Assembly: GCF_039555535.1 (NCBI RefSeq)
Contig: NZ_CP154630.1
Span: forward strand, 1,625,001 to 1,689,000
Source: Stenotrophomonas maltophilia
GTDB taxonomy: Bacteria; Pseudomonadota; Gammaproteobacteria; Xanthomonadales; Xanthomonadaceae
DNA length: 64,000 nucleotides
Reading direction: 5' to 3'
Position numbers and translations under genes: made by a program. Positions 17,738 through 27,107 of the stretch are shown in pieces (position 1 is the first letter of the stretch; the number at the start of each line of letters is the position of its first letter). The notes below the pieces were generated by a model that was given only the letters and a program-made list of their open reading frames with translations, was not told the DNA's origin and did not search any database.

Positions 17738-18850
17738 TTACAGCGCGTCGAGGAAGCCGCGCACGGCCGGGCCGAAGCGATCGAAGTCGACCAGGAAGGC
17801 GTCGTGGCCCTGCGGTGACTCCAATCCGATGAAATGCGCTTCAGCGCCTCCGGCACGCAGGCCGTCAGCGACCTGTTGCTGCTGCTGCACCGGGAACAGG
17901 ATGTCGGTGTTGGCGCCGATGGCCAACGCCTTCTCCACCCGGATCTTCGCCAGCCCCGCCAGCACATCGCCATCGGCGTACTCGGCCAGGTCGAACCAGT
18001 CCATCGATCGGCTCAGGTACAGATAGCAGTTCGGGTCGAAGAAACGCACGAAGCGCCGCGCGTGCCCTTCCAGATAGCTTTCCACCTGGAATTCCAGGCC
18101 GAACGGATCATCATCGGTCTGGTCCGAATCCAGCCGCACGCGGCCGAAACGGCCGTCCCATTCCAGTGCCGAGCGATAGGTGATCACGCCCAGCTTGCGC
18201 GCCATGCGCATGCCGGACTCGGGATACGCGTCGTCGTCGTAGTGGCCGCCGTTCCAGCGCGGATCAAGGCGGATCGCTTCGCGCTGCAGCGAGCGGATCG
18301 CGATCGAGAACGGCAACGCCTGCGCGCTGCCGGAAATGTTGACGTGGCTGCGCGCGATGCCCGGATGCAGCATCAGCACCGCCAGGGCGGTCATGCCGCC
18401 CATCGAATTGCCGATCACGCAGGCCAGCCGCTCGATGCCAAGCGCATGCACGACCTCGATGGCGGCGCGTGCGCCGTCTTCGATCGACAGCTCGGGGAAG
18501 TCGAGGCGATACGGTTCGCCCGTGGCCGGATTGAGCGAGGCGGGGCCGGTGGAGCCTTTGCAGCTGCCCAGCGAGTTCACGCACACCACGAACCAGCGGT
18601 TGGTATCGACCGGCTTGCCGGGACCAACCATGCCTTCCCACCAGCCCGGTGCCGGATTGGCGTCGTTGGCCGCTGCGTGCGCATCCGGCGAAAGACCGGT
18701 CACGATCAGGATCGCGTTGCCGGCGTCGGCAGCCAGCGTTCCCCAGGTTTCATAGGCCACGCGCGCACCGTGCAGGGCGCCACCGCGCTTGAACGGGAAC
18801 GGCGAGGGCAGGGCATGGAAACGGGTGCCGGGCGGGATGAATTCAGTCAT
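17738..18850 (-). CDS. metX: MetX-family homoserine/serine O-acyltransferase
   Basis: An alpha/beta-hydrolase acyltransferase of 370 residues. The nucleophile serine is in GNSMGGM, and the His of the triad is in PQGHDAFL. MetX enzymes acylate homoserine to start methionine synthesis. Published work on this family found that xanthomonad members act on L-serine with succinyl-CoA (serine O-succinyltransferase, for cysteine). The motifs here (GLSPDAHAA and NSLGSCKGSTGP) differ from classical acetyltransferases, so the serine/succinyl activity is the better guess, but sequence alone does not settle it. Confidence 0.85.
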   Translation of the reverse strand: MTEFIPPGTRFHALPSPFPFKRGGALHGARVAYETWGTLAADAGNAILIVTGLSPDAHAAANDANPAPGWWEGMVGPGKPVDTNRWFVVCVNSLGSCKGSTGPASLNPATGEPYRLDFPELSIEDGARAAIEVVHALGIERLACVIGNSMGGMTALAVLMLHPGIARSHVNISGSAQALPFSIAIRSLQREAIRLDPRWNGGHYDDDAYPESGMRMARKLGVITYRSALEWDGRFGRVRLDSDQTDDDPFGLEFQVESYLEGHARRFVRFFDPNCYLYLSRSMDWFDLAEYADGDVLAGLAKIRVEKALAIGANTDILFPVQQQQQVADGLRAGGAEAHFIGLESPQGHDAFLVDFDRFGPAVRGFLDAL

Positions 18851-18912
18851 GCGGGCATTCTAGCGGGGCCGGATGTGCAGCTGGCGACATGCTGGTTTCC
18901 ATCGGTGGCCGT

Positions 18913-18983
18913 ATCCACGCATGGCGTGGATCTACTGTAGCGCCGGGCCCATGCTCGGCTGCCGAGCATGGGCTCGGCTCTGC
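18913..18983. repeat. SMAG-type palindromic repeats
   Basis: One unit reads ATCCACGCATGGCGTGGAT ending in CTAC (18932-18935), and a second starts with GTAG at 18937 and forms a palindrome around CCCATGCTCGGCT / GCCGAGCATGGG. It lies between ccmI and metX, both on the minus strand, just past the ccmI stop. Confidence 0.75.
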
Positions 18984-18986
18984 AAG

Positions 18987-19976
18987 TCAGGGAAACCGCA
19001 GCTCAACCACGCCGTCATGCGGCAGGCTCACCTTCACCGGCACGCTCTGCAGGTCGCCCTCGCTCCGGTTGGCGCTACCGGTACGCGAGATGCGTGCCAG
19101 CACTTCCACTTCGCGATGTGCCGACAGCGGTGCGGTTGGCATCGGACTGTCATCGTCGCCCAGCCCGACCGTGGCCGGGAAGCCGGCCAGCGGCAGCTTG
19201 CGCGCGGCCACCGGCATCGGCGGGCCGCCGACGGCACGGGCCAGCACGAACACCTGGGTGCTGGCTGGCCACTCGTTCGCCTTCATTGCAGGCAGCTGCA
19301 CGCGCACCTGCAGCAGCGCCTGCTGCGCCGCAGCGGCAGCATCAGGTGCCTGGCCGGCAGCTTCGCGGGCGATGGCGATCTGTGCCTGCAGTGCCTGCGC
19401 GGCGCCCGGTTCCAGTCGCGGCAGCAGGCTGCTCCAGACGTCGGCGGCTTCGGCATTCCGGTCCCGCTGGCGCAGGGCGATGCCGAGCAACCAGCTTGCG
19501 CGCTCGGCATCGGGTGCCAGCGTGCGCGCCTGCTGCAACCAGGCCATTGCGGTGTCATCGAATTGTTTGCCGGCGTCGGCCTGCGCACGTGCCTGCGCGG
19601 CTTCCACCAGTACGCCCGGATCATCCGGTGCCAATGCTGCGGCCCGCGCGAACGCGCCCGCCGCAGCTGAGGCATTGCCCAGTTCGGCCTGCGAACGACC
19701 CAGCAGGGTCCAGCCATCGGCCCGCTGTGGGTCACGCTCCAACGCATCCTGCAGGGCCTGCACGCCATCGCGCAGGGTTGCCACCGACGGCGGTGGCTGC
19801 ACCTGCGCAGCGCGTGGATCACCGACCAGCAGGTAAAGACAGGCGCCGGCCACGCCCAGCGCAATCACGCCCACCGCAAAACCGCGGCGACCGTGGTGGC
19901 GCAGCGGCCACAGCACCAGCGCTGCCACCAGCGCAGCGACCAGGCCGGCCAGCATCGGCAGCCAGTGGCTCACCAT
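18987..19976 (-). CDS. ccmI: cytochrome c maturation protein CcmI
   Basis: CcmI chaperones apocytochrome c to the heme ligation complex. The 329-residue protein starts with two hydrophobic segments (about residues 5-22 and 33-51) flanking a basic loop, followed by a periplasmic TPR region (about 65-215) and a C-terminal beta-rich domain. In E. coli these parts are fused to CcmH; here ccmH and ccmI are separate, as in most other proteobacteria. It overlaps ccmH by 7 nt and is last in the operon. Confidence 0.9.
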   Translation of the reverse strand: MVSHWLPMLAGLVAALVAALVLWPLRHHGRRGFAVGVIALGVAGACLYLLVGDPRAAQVQPPPSVATLRDGVQALQDALERDPQRADGWTLLGRSQAELGNASAAAGAFARAAALAPDDPGVLVEAAQARAQADAGKQFDDTAMAWLQQARTLAPDAERASWLLGIALRQRDRNAEAADVWSSLLPRLEPGAAQALQAQIAIAREAAGQAPDAAAAAQQALLQVRVQLPAMKANEWPASTQVFVLARAVGGPPMPVAARKLPLAGFPATVGLGDDDSPMPTAPLSAHREVEVLARISRTGSANRSEGDLQSVPVKVSLPHDGVVELRFP

Positions 19977-20419
19977 CCATCTCCTTCATCGGCCTTGCCG
20001 GCCGGCGCGGCGCCGACCGTGCGTCCACGACGGCGGACGATGCCCAGCACCACCAGCGCACCCGCACCCAGTACCAGAAGCGGCCCCCCCCACAACAGCC
20101 AGGTGCCCGGTTGCAACGGTGGCTGGTAAAGCACGAATTCCCCGTAACGCGTGACCAGGAACTGCTTGATCTGTGCATCGTCGTGGCCCTGCTGCATCAG
20201 CTGCAGCACCTCGCGGCGCAGGTCCTGGGCGATCTGCGCATTGGAATCGGCCAGCGACTGGTTCTGGCACTGCACGCAGCGCAGCTGCGCGGCCAGGTCG
20301 TGGAAGCGTCGTTCCTCGGCGCCATCGCGGAACTGCAGCGGCTGCGGATCGTGCAGCGGCTGCTGGGCCGGCACGGCCAGTGGCAGCATCAGGAGCAGCA
20401 GCGCCAGCAGCCAGCGCAT
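19970..20419 (-). CDS. ccmH: cytochrome c maturation protein CcmH
   Basis: CcmH is a thiol oxidoreductase-type subunit that prepares apocytochrome CxxCH cysteines for heme attachment. The 149-residue protein has a signal sequence, the family motif LRCVQCQNQSLADSNA with redox CxxC, and one C-terminal membrane anchor (about residues 103-125). I chose ATG 20419 (MRWLLALLLL) because it starts directly at the signal peptide; upstream codons overlap ccmG. Confidence 0.93.
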   Translation of the reverse strand: MRWLLALLLLMLPLAVPAQQPLHDPQPLQFRDGAEERRFHDLAAQLRCVQCQNQSLADSNAQIAQDLRREVLQLMQQGHDDAQIKQFLVTRYGEFVLYQPPLQPGTWLLWGGPLLVLGAGALVVLGIVRRRGRTVGAAPAGKADEGDGW

Positions 20420-20423
20420 GGGC

Positions 20424-21041
20424 TCAAGGCGCCGTGTGCAGGGTGTTGCCGGCATTGCCCTGGGCCTTCTCGATCTTCTCCAGCGCCGGGATCAGCTTCT
20501 CGTCGACCACGCGCTGGGTCATCGCGCCGCTGTATTTCCAGCGCACGATGCCACTACCGTCTACCAGGAAGGTTTCCGGTGCAGCGGTCACGCCCCAGTC
20601 GATCGCGGTGCGGCCTTCGACATCGCTGAGCACCACCATGAACGGGTTGCCCAGCTGTTCCAGCCAGTGCAGCGCGTCAGTGGGGTCATCCTTCCAGTTG
20701 TAGCCGATCACGCGCACGCGCTTGCTCTCGGCGAAGCGGGTCAGCACCGGGTGTTCCTCGCGGCAGGCCGCGCACCAGCTGCCCCATACGTTCAGCAGGT
20801 AGGGCGCACCGCGCAGGTCGTCGCTGTGCACGATCATTTCCGGGTCGTGCAGCACCGGCAGCGCGAACGCCGGCGCCGGCTTGTCGATCAGCGCCGAGGG
20901 CAGCACGTCGCGCTGCGGATCGCCCGATTTCATCACCCCGTAGATCATCAGCCCAAGCAGGCCGAAGAAGAACAGCACGCCGATCACGATGGCTACCGGC
21001 GGCAGCGGGCGGGAGGGGCGCGGGGCGGGGGACTCGGACAT
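20424..21041 (-). CDS. ccmG: thiol:disulfide interchange protein CcmG (DsbE)
   Basis: CcmG is the membrane-anchored periplasmic thioredoxin that reduces apocytochrome c or CcmH. The 205-residue protein has one N-terminal anchor (about residues 17-36) and a thioredoxin domain with active site WCAACREEHP, followed by the GVTAAPETFLVD segment containing the cis-proline region. ATG 21041 (MSESPAP) has a GGAG-type site upstream. Confidence 0.94.
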   Translation of the reverse strand: MSESPAPRPSRPLPPVAIVIGVLFFFGLLGLMIYGVMKSGDPQRDVLPSALIDKPAPAFALPVLHDPEMIVHSDDLRGAPYLLNVWGSWCAACREEHPVLTRFAESKRVRVIGYNWKDDPTDALHWLEQLGNPFMVVLSDVEGRTAIDWGVTAAPETFLVDGSGIVRWKYSGAMTQRVVDEKLIPALEKIEKAQGNAGNTLHTAP

Positions 21042-21049
21042 GGAAACTC

Positions 21050-22969
21050 CTACGGACGACGGAAACGGCGGTCGGCGGCGGTGATGAATCCGCCCAGGGC
21101 CATCAGCAGCGCGCCCAGCCAGATCCAGCGCACGAACGGCTTGATGTGCACCCGAACCGCCCATGCATTGTTGCCCAGCGGCTCGCCCAATGCCACGTAG
21201 ACATCGCCATCGAAGCGTGCATCGATGCCAGCCTCGGTCATCACCTGGCCGCCACTGGCGTACTGGCGCTTCTCCGGATGCAGCAGGGCCTGCTCGCGGC
21301 CGTTGCGGAACACCCGCAGATGGCCGCGATCAGCGATGAAATTAGGGCCTTCGCGATGGTCCACGCCTTCGAAGCGGACTTCGTAGCGACCGACCACCAG
21401 CTGCTGGCCCGGCGCCAGCGCCACTTCGCGCTGCACGTTCAAGGCTTCCACCAGCAGTGCGCCGGCCAGGAACACGGCGATGCCGGCGTGGGCGACGATC
21501 ATGCCGAGCATCTCGGCGGTGAAGCGGCCATTGCCGCGCAGGCGCTGCCAGACGAAGCGTGCGGTGCCGAGCGCGACCCAGGCCGCAGCGGCCACGCCGA
21601 TACCGGCCTTCCAGCCGTTCTGCGGTGCCTGCCACCAAGCCAGAGCGCCCAGCAGCACGGCCAGCCCCAGCCATGGCGCCAGCAGCGCGAATGTACGCGA
21701 AGGTTGGTCGCGCTGCCACTTCACCAGCGGGCCGAACGGCAGCAGCAGGATCATCGGTGCCATCAGCAGCAGGAACAGGCTGCCGAAGTAGGGCGGGCCG
21801 ACCGAGATCTTGCCCAGAGACAGCGCGTCGGCCAGCAGCGGGTACAGCGTGCCGAGCAGCACCATCGCGCAGGCCGTGGCCAGCAGCAGGTTGTTGGCCA
21901 GCAGCAGGGTCTCGCGCGAGGTGGCGGTGAAGCCACGGCGTGGGTCATCGGCGTCCACGCTCAGCTGGCTGGCGCGCAGCGCGTACAGCAGCAGGCTGCC
22001 GCCGACCAGCACCGACAGGAACACCAGGATGAACAGGCCGCGCGACGGATCGGCGGTGAACGAATGCACGCTGGTCAGCACGCCGGAGCGCACCAGGAAG
22101 GTGCCCAGCAGCGACAGCGCGAAGGCGGCGATCGCCAGCAACAACGTCCAGCTGCCGAAGGTGCCGCGCTTTTCGGTGACGGCCTGCGAATGGATCAGCG
22201 CCGCACCGACCAGCCATGGCATGAAGCTGGCGTTCTCCACCGGGTCCCAGAACCACCAGCCACCCCAGCCCAGCTCGTAGTAGGCCCACCAGCTGCCCAA
22301 CGCAATACCGAGGGTCAGGAAGCCCCAGGCAACGTTGGTCCACGGCCGCGTCCAGCGCAGCCAGCGCGCGTCGACGCGGCCTTCCAGCAGCGCGGCCACC
22401 GCGAACGCGAACGGCACCGCAAAGCCCACGTAACCGATGTACAGCATCGGCGGATGGATGATCAGGCCCGGGTCCTGCAGCAGCGGGTTGAGGTCGCGGC
22501 CTTCCAGCGGCGCCGGGTTCAGGCGCAGGAACGGGTTGGAGGTGAAGATCAGGAAGGCGAGGAATCCGACGCTGACGATGCCCATCACCGCCAGTACGCG
22601 CGCCTGCACCGGTCCCGGCAGGTGCCGGGAGAACAGCGCCACCGCGCCGGTCCACAATGCCAGCACCAGCGCCCACATCAGCAGCGAGCCCTCATGCGCG
22701 CCCCATACCGCCGAATAGCGGTAGATCATCGGCAGCAGCGAATTGGAATTCTCGGCCACGTAGCGCACCGAGAAGTCCTGCTGCACGAACGCGGCGGTGA
22801 GCGCCGCGAACGCACCGGCGAGCAGCAGCAGCTGCGCGAAGGCGGCCGGTCGTGCCACCGCCATCCACGCCGTGTTGTTGCGATGCGCGCCCACCAGCGG
22901 CAGGCCAGCCTGCAGCAGCGAGGCCAGCAACGCACACAACAGCAGGATCTGACCCAGTTCGGGCAGCAC
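21050..22969 (-). CDS. ccmF: cytochrome c heme lyase subunit CcmF
   Basis: CcmF is the large integral core of the heme ligation complex. The 639-residue polytopic protein has the tryptophan-rich heme-handling motif WGGWWFWDPVENASFMPWL and conserved histidines in the surrounding loops. Length matches the family (about 640-660). The start is GTG at 22969, placed immediately after the ccmE stop (TGAGTG), so translation is likely coupled to ccmE. Confidence 0.95.
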   Translation of the reverse strand: MLPELGQILLLCALLASLLQAGLPLVGAHRNNTAWMAVARPAAFAQLLLLAGAFAALTAAFVQQDFSVRYVAENSNSLLPMIYRYSAVWGAHEGSLLMWALVLALWTGAVALFSRHLPGPVQARVLAVMGIVSVGFLAFLIFTSNPFLRLNPAPLEGRDLNPLLQDPGLIIHPPMLYIGYVGFAVPFAFAVAALLEGRVDARWLRWTRPWTNVAWGFLTLGIALGSWWAYYELGWGGWWFWDPVENASFMPWLVGAALIHSQAVTEKRGTFGSWTLLLAIAAFALSLLGTFLVRSGVLTSVHSFTADPSRGLFILVFLSVLVGGSLLLYALRASQLSVDADDPRRGFTATSRETLLLANNLLLATACAMVLLGTLYPLLADALSLGKISVGPPYFGSLFLLLMAPMILLLPFGPLVKWQRDQPSRTFALLAPWLGLAVLLGALAWWQAPQNGWKAGIGVAAAAWVALGTARFVWQRLRGNGRFTAEMLGMIVAHAGIAVFLAGALLVEALNVQREVALAPGQQLVVGRYEVRFEGVDHREGPNFIADRGHLRVFRNGREQALLHPEKRQYASGGQVMTEAGIDARFDGDVYVALGEPLGNNAWAVRVHIKPFVRWIWLGALLMALGGFITAADRRFRRP

Positions 22970-23431
22970 TCAGCGCACCTCGGGTGCCGTCACCGGCACG
23001 TCGTGCTTGCGATGGGCATCGCCCATCTTGTCCGCCACTTCCTTCGGCACGTACTTTTCATCGTGCTTGGCCAGCACTTCGTCGGCGACGAAGACACCGT
23101 CCTGCAGGCGGCCACTGGCGACCACGGCGGTGCCTTCGGCAAACATGTCCGGCAGGATCCGCGAGGTGGTCACCGCCAGCTGTGCATCGCCGTCGGTCAC
23201 TTCAAAGCGTGCCTCCAACGAGCCGACCGGCCGATTGAAGGAACCCTTCACCACCATGCCGCCCAAGCGGAAGCGCGACTGCGCATCGACATCGCCACGC
23301 AGTACTTCGGCGGGCGTGTACAGGTAGGCGATGTTGCGCTCCAGCGCCATCGCCACCAGTGCGGTGGCCAGGCCGGAGGCGAGCAGGGCCAGCAGCACCC
23401 AGGCCAGGCGGCGACGCTGCACCGGCGTCAT
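22970..23431 (-). CDS. ccmE: periplasmic heme chaperone CcmE
   Basis: CcmE takes heme from CcmABCD and passes it to CcmFH, binding it covalently through a histidine. The 153-residue protein has an N-terminal anchor (about residues 9-28), a beta-barrel OB domain, and the heme-binding sequence [14 protein letters not shown] with His and Tyr present. ATG 23431 overlaps the ccmD stop by four bases; the long open stretch upstream belongs to ccmD and is not coding in this frame. Confidence 0.95.
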   Translation of the reverse strand: MTPVQRRRLAWVLLALLASGLATALVAMALERNIAYLYTPAEVLRGDVDAQSRFRLGGMVVKGSFNRPVGSLEARFEVTDGDAQLAVTTSRILPDMFAEGTAVVASGRLQDGVFVADEVLAKHDEKYVPKEVADKMGDAHRKHDVPVTAPEVR

Positions 23432-23616
23432 CGTTCCAGCTCCGTCGGCAGCGAGGCCGCTGCGTCCTGCTTGCCGGCGCGGGTCTGCTGCCGTTGCTGC
23501 CGGGCCAGTGCCAGGCGGCGCGCCACGCGCAGGCGCAGCCACGAACCGAGGGCATCGGCGCCGAGCACCAGCACGAACACGGCGTAGGCACCGATCAAAT
23601 AGGGCAGGTGGGTCAT
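23428..23616 (-). CDS. ccmD: heme exporter accessory protein CcmD
   Basis: CcmD is a small single-span protein that helps release holo-CcmE from CcmABC. The 62-residue protein has one hydrophobic segment ([19 protein letters not shown]) followed by a basic cytoplasmic tail. It overlaps both neighbours: its ATG lies within the end of ccmC and its stop overlaps the ccmE start. Confidence 0.9.
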   Translation of the reverse strand: MTHLPYLIGAYAVFVLVLGADALGSWLRLRVARRLALARQQRQQTRAGKQDAAASLPTELER

Positions 23617-24383
23617 GGCTGGGCCTCCCGCGCCGGGCGCTCTGCATCGACGCGGCTACCGACCCAGGCCTTGCCGGCCTCGCGGTCGAGGTTGTCGGCG
23701 CGTGCCTTGGCCAGCACCGAACCGGCGAACCAGAACTTGGTGCCGATCACCATCCACCACAGCGGCGCGATCATCGCGCTGCTGATCGCCGATTCACCGA
23801 ATACGTTGATCGACTGGCGCTGATGCAGGCCACCCCACCAGTCCACCGAATAGCGGATCACCGGCAGCAGGCTGACGCCGACGATGGCCAGCAGGCCGGC
23901 TGCACGCGCGGCGCTGCGGCGGTCCTCGATGGCGTGGTACAGGCCGATCACGCCCAGGTACAGGAACAGCAGCACCAGTTCACTGGTCATGCGCGGGTCC
24001 CAGTCCCACCAGGTGCCCCAGGTACCCTTGCCCCAGATGCTGCCGGTCAGCAGGGTGATCAGGGTGAAGCCGGCGCCCATCGGCGCACAGGCCATGGCCA
24101 GGATCTCGCAGACCTTGATCCGCCAGATCAGCGCGATGGCCGCATACAGCGCCATCAGCGCGAACACGAACAGGCTCATCCAGGCACTGGGCACGTGGAT
24201 GTAGAGGATGCGGAAGCTGTCCAGCTGCTTGGCTTCCGGCGGCACCACCAGCAGCGCCTGCCACATGCCGGCCAGCAGCACCGGCACCGCGGCGAGGTAG
24301 AACACCCGCGACCAGCGGGCAGCGAAACGGTCGAACGTGGGCGGTGAACCGAGTTGGTGGAACCAGCGGACAATCGGATTCAT
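23613..24383 (-). CDS. ccmC: heme transporter / heme-handling protein CcmC
   Basis: CcmC loads heme onto CcmE. The 256-residue protein has six membrane segments and the WWD-type motif [19 protein letters not shown] with flanking periplasmic histidines (HVPSAW and GLHQRQS). This is the standard length and topology. It lies 43 bp after ccmB. Confidence 0.95.
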   Translation of the reverse strand: MNPIVRWFHQLGSPPTFDRFAARWSRVFYLAAVPVLLAGMWQALLVVPPEAKQLDSFRILYIHVPSAWMSLFVFALMALYAAIALIWRIKVCEILAMACAPMGAGFTLITLLTGSIWGKGTWGTWWDWDPRMTSELVLLFLYLGVIGLYHAIEDRRSAARAAGLLAIVGVSLLPVIRYSVDWWGGLHQRQSINVFGESAISSAMIAPLWWMVIGTKFWFAGSVLAKARADNLDREAGKAWVGSRVDAERPAREAQP

Positions 24384-24426
24384 GCGTGGCGGCTATCCAG
24401 CAGGGGTGGATTGGCTCTCAGCTCGG

Positions 24427-25122
24427 TCAACTCAGAGAAATGCGTATTGCAGCAGCAGTGGCCAATGGTGCCAGCACCAGTGCGACCAGCAGGCCGGCGC
24501 CCAGCATCAGCAGCGCACCGACCGGATCCTGTCCGCGTCCGGCTGCCGCCAGGCTGCCTGCGCCGAACACCAGCACCGGCACGTACAGCGGCAACGACAG
24601 CAACGCCACGAGAATACCAGAGCGCCGGATGCCTACGGTCAGTGCTGCGACCACGCCACCGATCAGGCTCAGCAACGGTGTTCCCAGCAGCAACGATGCC
24701 AGCAACATCGGCAGCTGGTCATGCGGCAGATGCAGCATTTCCGCCAGCAACGGGCTGACGATGATCAGCGGCAGGGCGGTGGTCGCCCAGTGCAGCAGCA
24801 CGCGCACCAGCACCAGCCAGGCCAGCGGCACCGGCGCCAGCAGCCATTGCTCCAGCGAACCATCCTCGGCATCGGAACGGAACAGCGAATCCAGCGACAG
24901 CTGCCCGGCCAGCAGCACCGCCAGCCACAGCACCGCGCCAGCGGTGGCGCTCAGCAGTTTCGGTTCGCGGCCCTGGGCCAGCGCGAACAGCACCACCACC
25001 AGCACCGCGAACAGCAGCGGCTGCAGCGCATCGCCGCGACGGCGCCAGAGCAGGCGCAGGTCGCGCTTGAGCAGCGCACCCGCAGTCTGCCACAGGCCCG
25101 GTTCGGTGCCCGGCGCGATCAT
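24427..25122 (-). CDS. ccmB: heme exporter permease CcmB
   Basis: CcmB is the membrane partner of the CcmA ATPase; together they release heme-loaded CcmE using ATP. The 231-residue protein has about six hydrophobic segments and the family stretch [18 protein letters not shown] chose ATG 25122, which overlaps the ccmA stop (ATGA). The frame is open upstream inside ccmA, but that part is not coding. Confidence 0.93.
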   Translation of the reverse strand: MIAPGTEPGLWQTAGALLKRDLRLLWRRRGDALQPLLFAVLVVVLFALAQGREPKLLSATAGAVLWLAVLLAGQLSLDSLFRSDAEDGSLEQWLLAPVPLAWLVLVRVLLHWATTALPLIIVSPLLAEMLHLPHDQLPMLLASLLLGTPLLSLIGGVVAALTVGIRRSGILVALLSLPLYVPVLVFGAGSLAAAGRGQDPVGALLMLGAGLLVALVLAPLATAAAIRISLS

Positions 25123-25748
25123 GCGGCACCGCCGAGGTCGAGCTGGCGGGTACGCACCGGCGGTGCGGCATAGGCGCCGTGGGTGGTGACCAGTGCCGCG
25201 CCACCGGCGCGCAGGTGCGCCGAGATCATCCGGTTGACCAGGGTGATGCCCTCCAGGTCGAGGTTGGCATAAGGTTCGTCGAGCAGCCACAGCGGCGCCG
25301 GCGACAGCCAGATGCGCGCCAGCGCCAGGCGCCGCTTCTGCCCGGCGGACAGGTGACGCACGAGGGTGTCTTCGTAGCCGGCAAGGCCGACGATGGCCAG
25401 CGCGTTGCCCGGCATCTGCCGCGCACGACGGCCGTGCAGGCCACACAGGAAATGCAGGTTCTCCAGCGTATCCAGGTCCGGCTTCAAGGCCGGCAGGTGG
25501 CTGAGGTAGGCCACGTAGCGTGCACGCTCGGCATTGCTGGCCGGCTTGCCGTCGATCCGCACCTGACCGGCGCCGGGCCGGGCCAGGCCGGCCAGCACGC
25601 GCAGCAGGGTGGTCTTGCCGGCACCATTGCCGCCCTGCACCAGCAGGGCTTCGCCGGCGTCCACATGGAAGTCCAGCGGGCCGAACACCGGCTCGTCATT
25701 GCGGGAGAAGCTCAGGCCGCTGGCGGCCAGCAATGCAGGGGTGTTCAA
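25119..25748 (-). CDS. ccmA: heme exporter ATP-binding protein CcmA
   Basis: CcmA is the ATPase of the CcmABCD complex and the first gene of ccmABCDEFGHI. The 209-residue protein has Walker [10 protein letters not shown], signature [13 protein letters not shown] and Walker [13 protein letters not shown]. No ATG fits: the best start is TTG at 25748 (reading [14 protein letters not shown]), which gives the usual length of about 205 residues but lacks a good ribosome site. A longer reading from upstream would run through a SMAG repeat and is unlikely. Confidence 0.88.
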   Translation of the reverse strand: MNTPALLAASGLSFSRNDEPVFGPLDFHVDAGEALLVQGGNGAGKTTLLRVLAGLARPGAGQVRIDGKPASNAERARYVAYLSHLPALKPDLDTLENLHFLCGLHGRRARQMPGNALAIVGLAGYEDTLVRHLSAGQKRRLALARIWLSPAPLWLLDEPYANLDLEGITLVNRMISAHLRAGGAALVTTHGAYAAPPVRTRQLDLGGAA

Positions 25749-25806
25749 GGGGCAGGGGTCTTCATGCCGGAGTGCGGCGGCAATTGTAGCGGTGAATGCT
25801 GTCCCG

Positions 25807-25875
25807 GTAGCGCCGGGCCATGCCCGGCGGCCGCAAGGCATATGCAAAGAGCCGCCGGGCATGACCCGGCGCTAC
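25807..25875. repeat. SMAG inverted pair between ccmA and the aminotransferase gene
   Basis: GTAGCGCCGGGCCATGCCCG at 25807 is mirrored by the reverse copy ending CGGCGCTAC at 25875, a head-to-head pair with about 20 bases between. It lies in the shared upstream region of two divergent genes, unlike most copies here, which sit past gene ends. Confidence 0.85.
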
Positions 25876-25944
25876 CGGCTGAACCCACAGTCGCAGCGTG
25901 GATTTCGTACACTTCTGGGCCTCGTTCCCCCAGACTTCAGGCCG

Positions 25945-27093
25945 ATGCAACCCAACACCAAGCTGCCCAAGGTCGGTACCACGATCTTCACCGTGATGTC
26001 CCAGCTCGCTGCCGAACACGGCGCGGTCAACCTGGGCCAGGGTTTCCCGGACTTTTCCGCGCCGCAGCGCCTGATCGATGAGACCGCCAAGGCGATGGCC
26101 GCCGGGTTCAACCAGTACCCGCCGATGACCGGCGTGGCGCCGCTGCGCCAGGCCATCGCGCAGAAGGCACTGGACTGCTACGGCGCGCAGGTCGATGCGG
26201 ACAGCGAGATCACCGTCACCAGTGGCGGTACCGAGGCCATCTTCAACGCCATCCACGCCGTGGTGCGTGCCGGCGAAGAAGTGATCGTGCTCGACCCGGC
26301 CTATGACTGCTATGAACCGGCGATCGACCTGGCCGGTGCCAGGGCCGTGCATGTGTCGCTGGATCCGCAGACCTTCGCCGTTGACTGGGACCGCGTGCGT
26401 GCGGCGATCACCCCGCGCACCCGCATGCTGATCGTCAACACCCCGCACAACCCGTCCGGTGCGATGCTGTCGGCGCAGGACATGCAGGCGCTGGCCGAAC
26501 TGCTGCGCGGCACGCAGATCTACCTGATTTCCGATGAAGTGTATGAGCACATCATCTATGACGGCCGTCGCCATGAATCGGCGCTGCGCTACCCGGAACT
26601 GCGCGAACGCGCGTTCGTCATTTCCAGCTTCGGCAAGACCTACCACTGCACCGGCTGGAAGATCGGCTATGCAATCGCGCCGCCGGCGCTGACCGCCGAG
26701 TTCCGCAAGGTGCACCAGTACAACACCTTCACCAGCTTCGGCCCGGCGCAGTACGGTTTCGCCGCGATGATCCGCGACGAGCCGGAACACCATCTGGAGC
26801 TGGGCGCGTTCTACCAGGCCAAGCGCGACCGTTTCCGCGAGCAGCTGGCCAGCACCCGCCTGAAGGCGCTGCCGGTGCCGGGCGGCTATTTCCAGCTGGT
26901 CGACTACTCGGCCATCAGTGACCTGCCGGACCACGAATTCGTGAAGTGGCTGACCATCGAGAAGGGCGTCACTGCCATCCCACTGTCGCCGTTCTACGAG
27001 AATCCGCCGGCCGGCCAGCGCCTGGTGCGCCTGTGCTTCGCCAAGAACGAAGCGACCATGGACGCGGCGATCGAACGCCTGCGCCTGCTGTGA
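25945..27093 (+). CDS. methionine/glutamine-type aminotransferase (YbdL/MtnE-like)
   Basis: A fold-type I PLP enzyme of 382 residues. Landmarks are NLGQGFPDF near the N-terminus, TSGGTEAIFNA, the NTPHNPSG motif, and the Schiff-base lysine in SSFGKTYHCTGWKIGY, the pattern of kynurenine/glutamine/methionine aminotransferases such as E. coli YbdL. It likely converts a keto acid such as 2-keto-4-methylthiobutyrate to methionine, with glutamine as a possible donor. The omega-amidase gene directly after it would remove the 2-oxoglutaramate by-product. ATG 25945 fits homologue starts. Confidence 0.88.
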   Translation: MQPNTKLPKVGTTIFTVMSQLAAEHGAVNLGQGFPDFSAPQRLIDETAKAMAAGFNQYPPMTGVAPLRQAIAQKALDCYGAQVDADSEITVTSGGTEAIFNAIHAVVRAGEEVIVLDPAYDCYEPAIDLAGARAVHVSLDPQTFAVDWDRVRAAITPRTRMLIVNTPHNPSGAMLSAQDMQALAELLRGTQIYLISDEVYEHIIYDGRRHESALRYPELRERAFVISSFGKTYHCTGWKIGYAIAPPALTAEFRKVHQYNTFTSFGPAQYGFAAMIRDEPEHHLELGAFYQAKRDRFREQLASTRLKALPVPGGYFQLVDYSAISDLPDHEFVKWLTIEKGVTAIPLSPFYENPPAGQRLVRLCFAKNEATMDAAIERLRLL

Positions 27094-27107
27094 GCGGATC
27101 AGTGACC

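Noticed and set aside
18851..18990. SAM-type riboswitch before metX
   Set aside because: The metX upstream sequence is short and holds SMAG repeats; no riboswitch core could be recognised.
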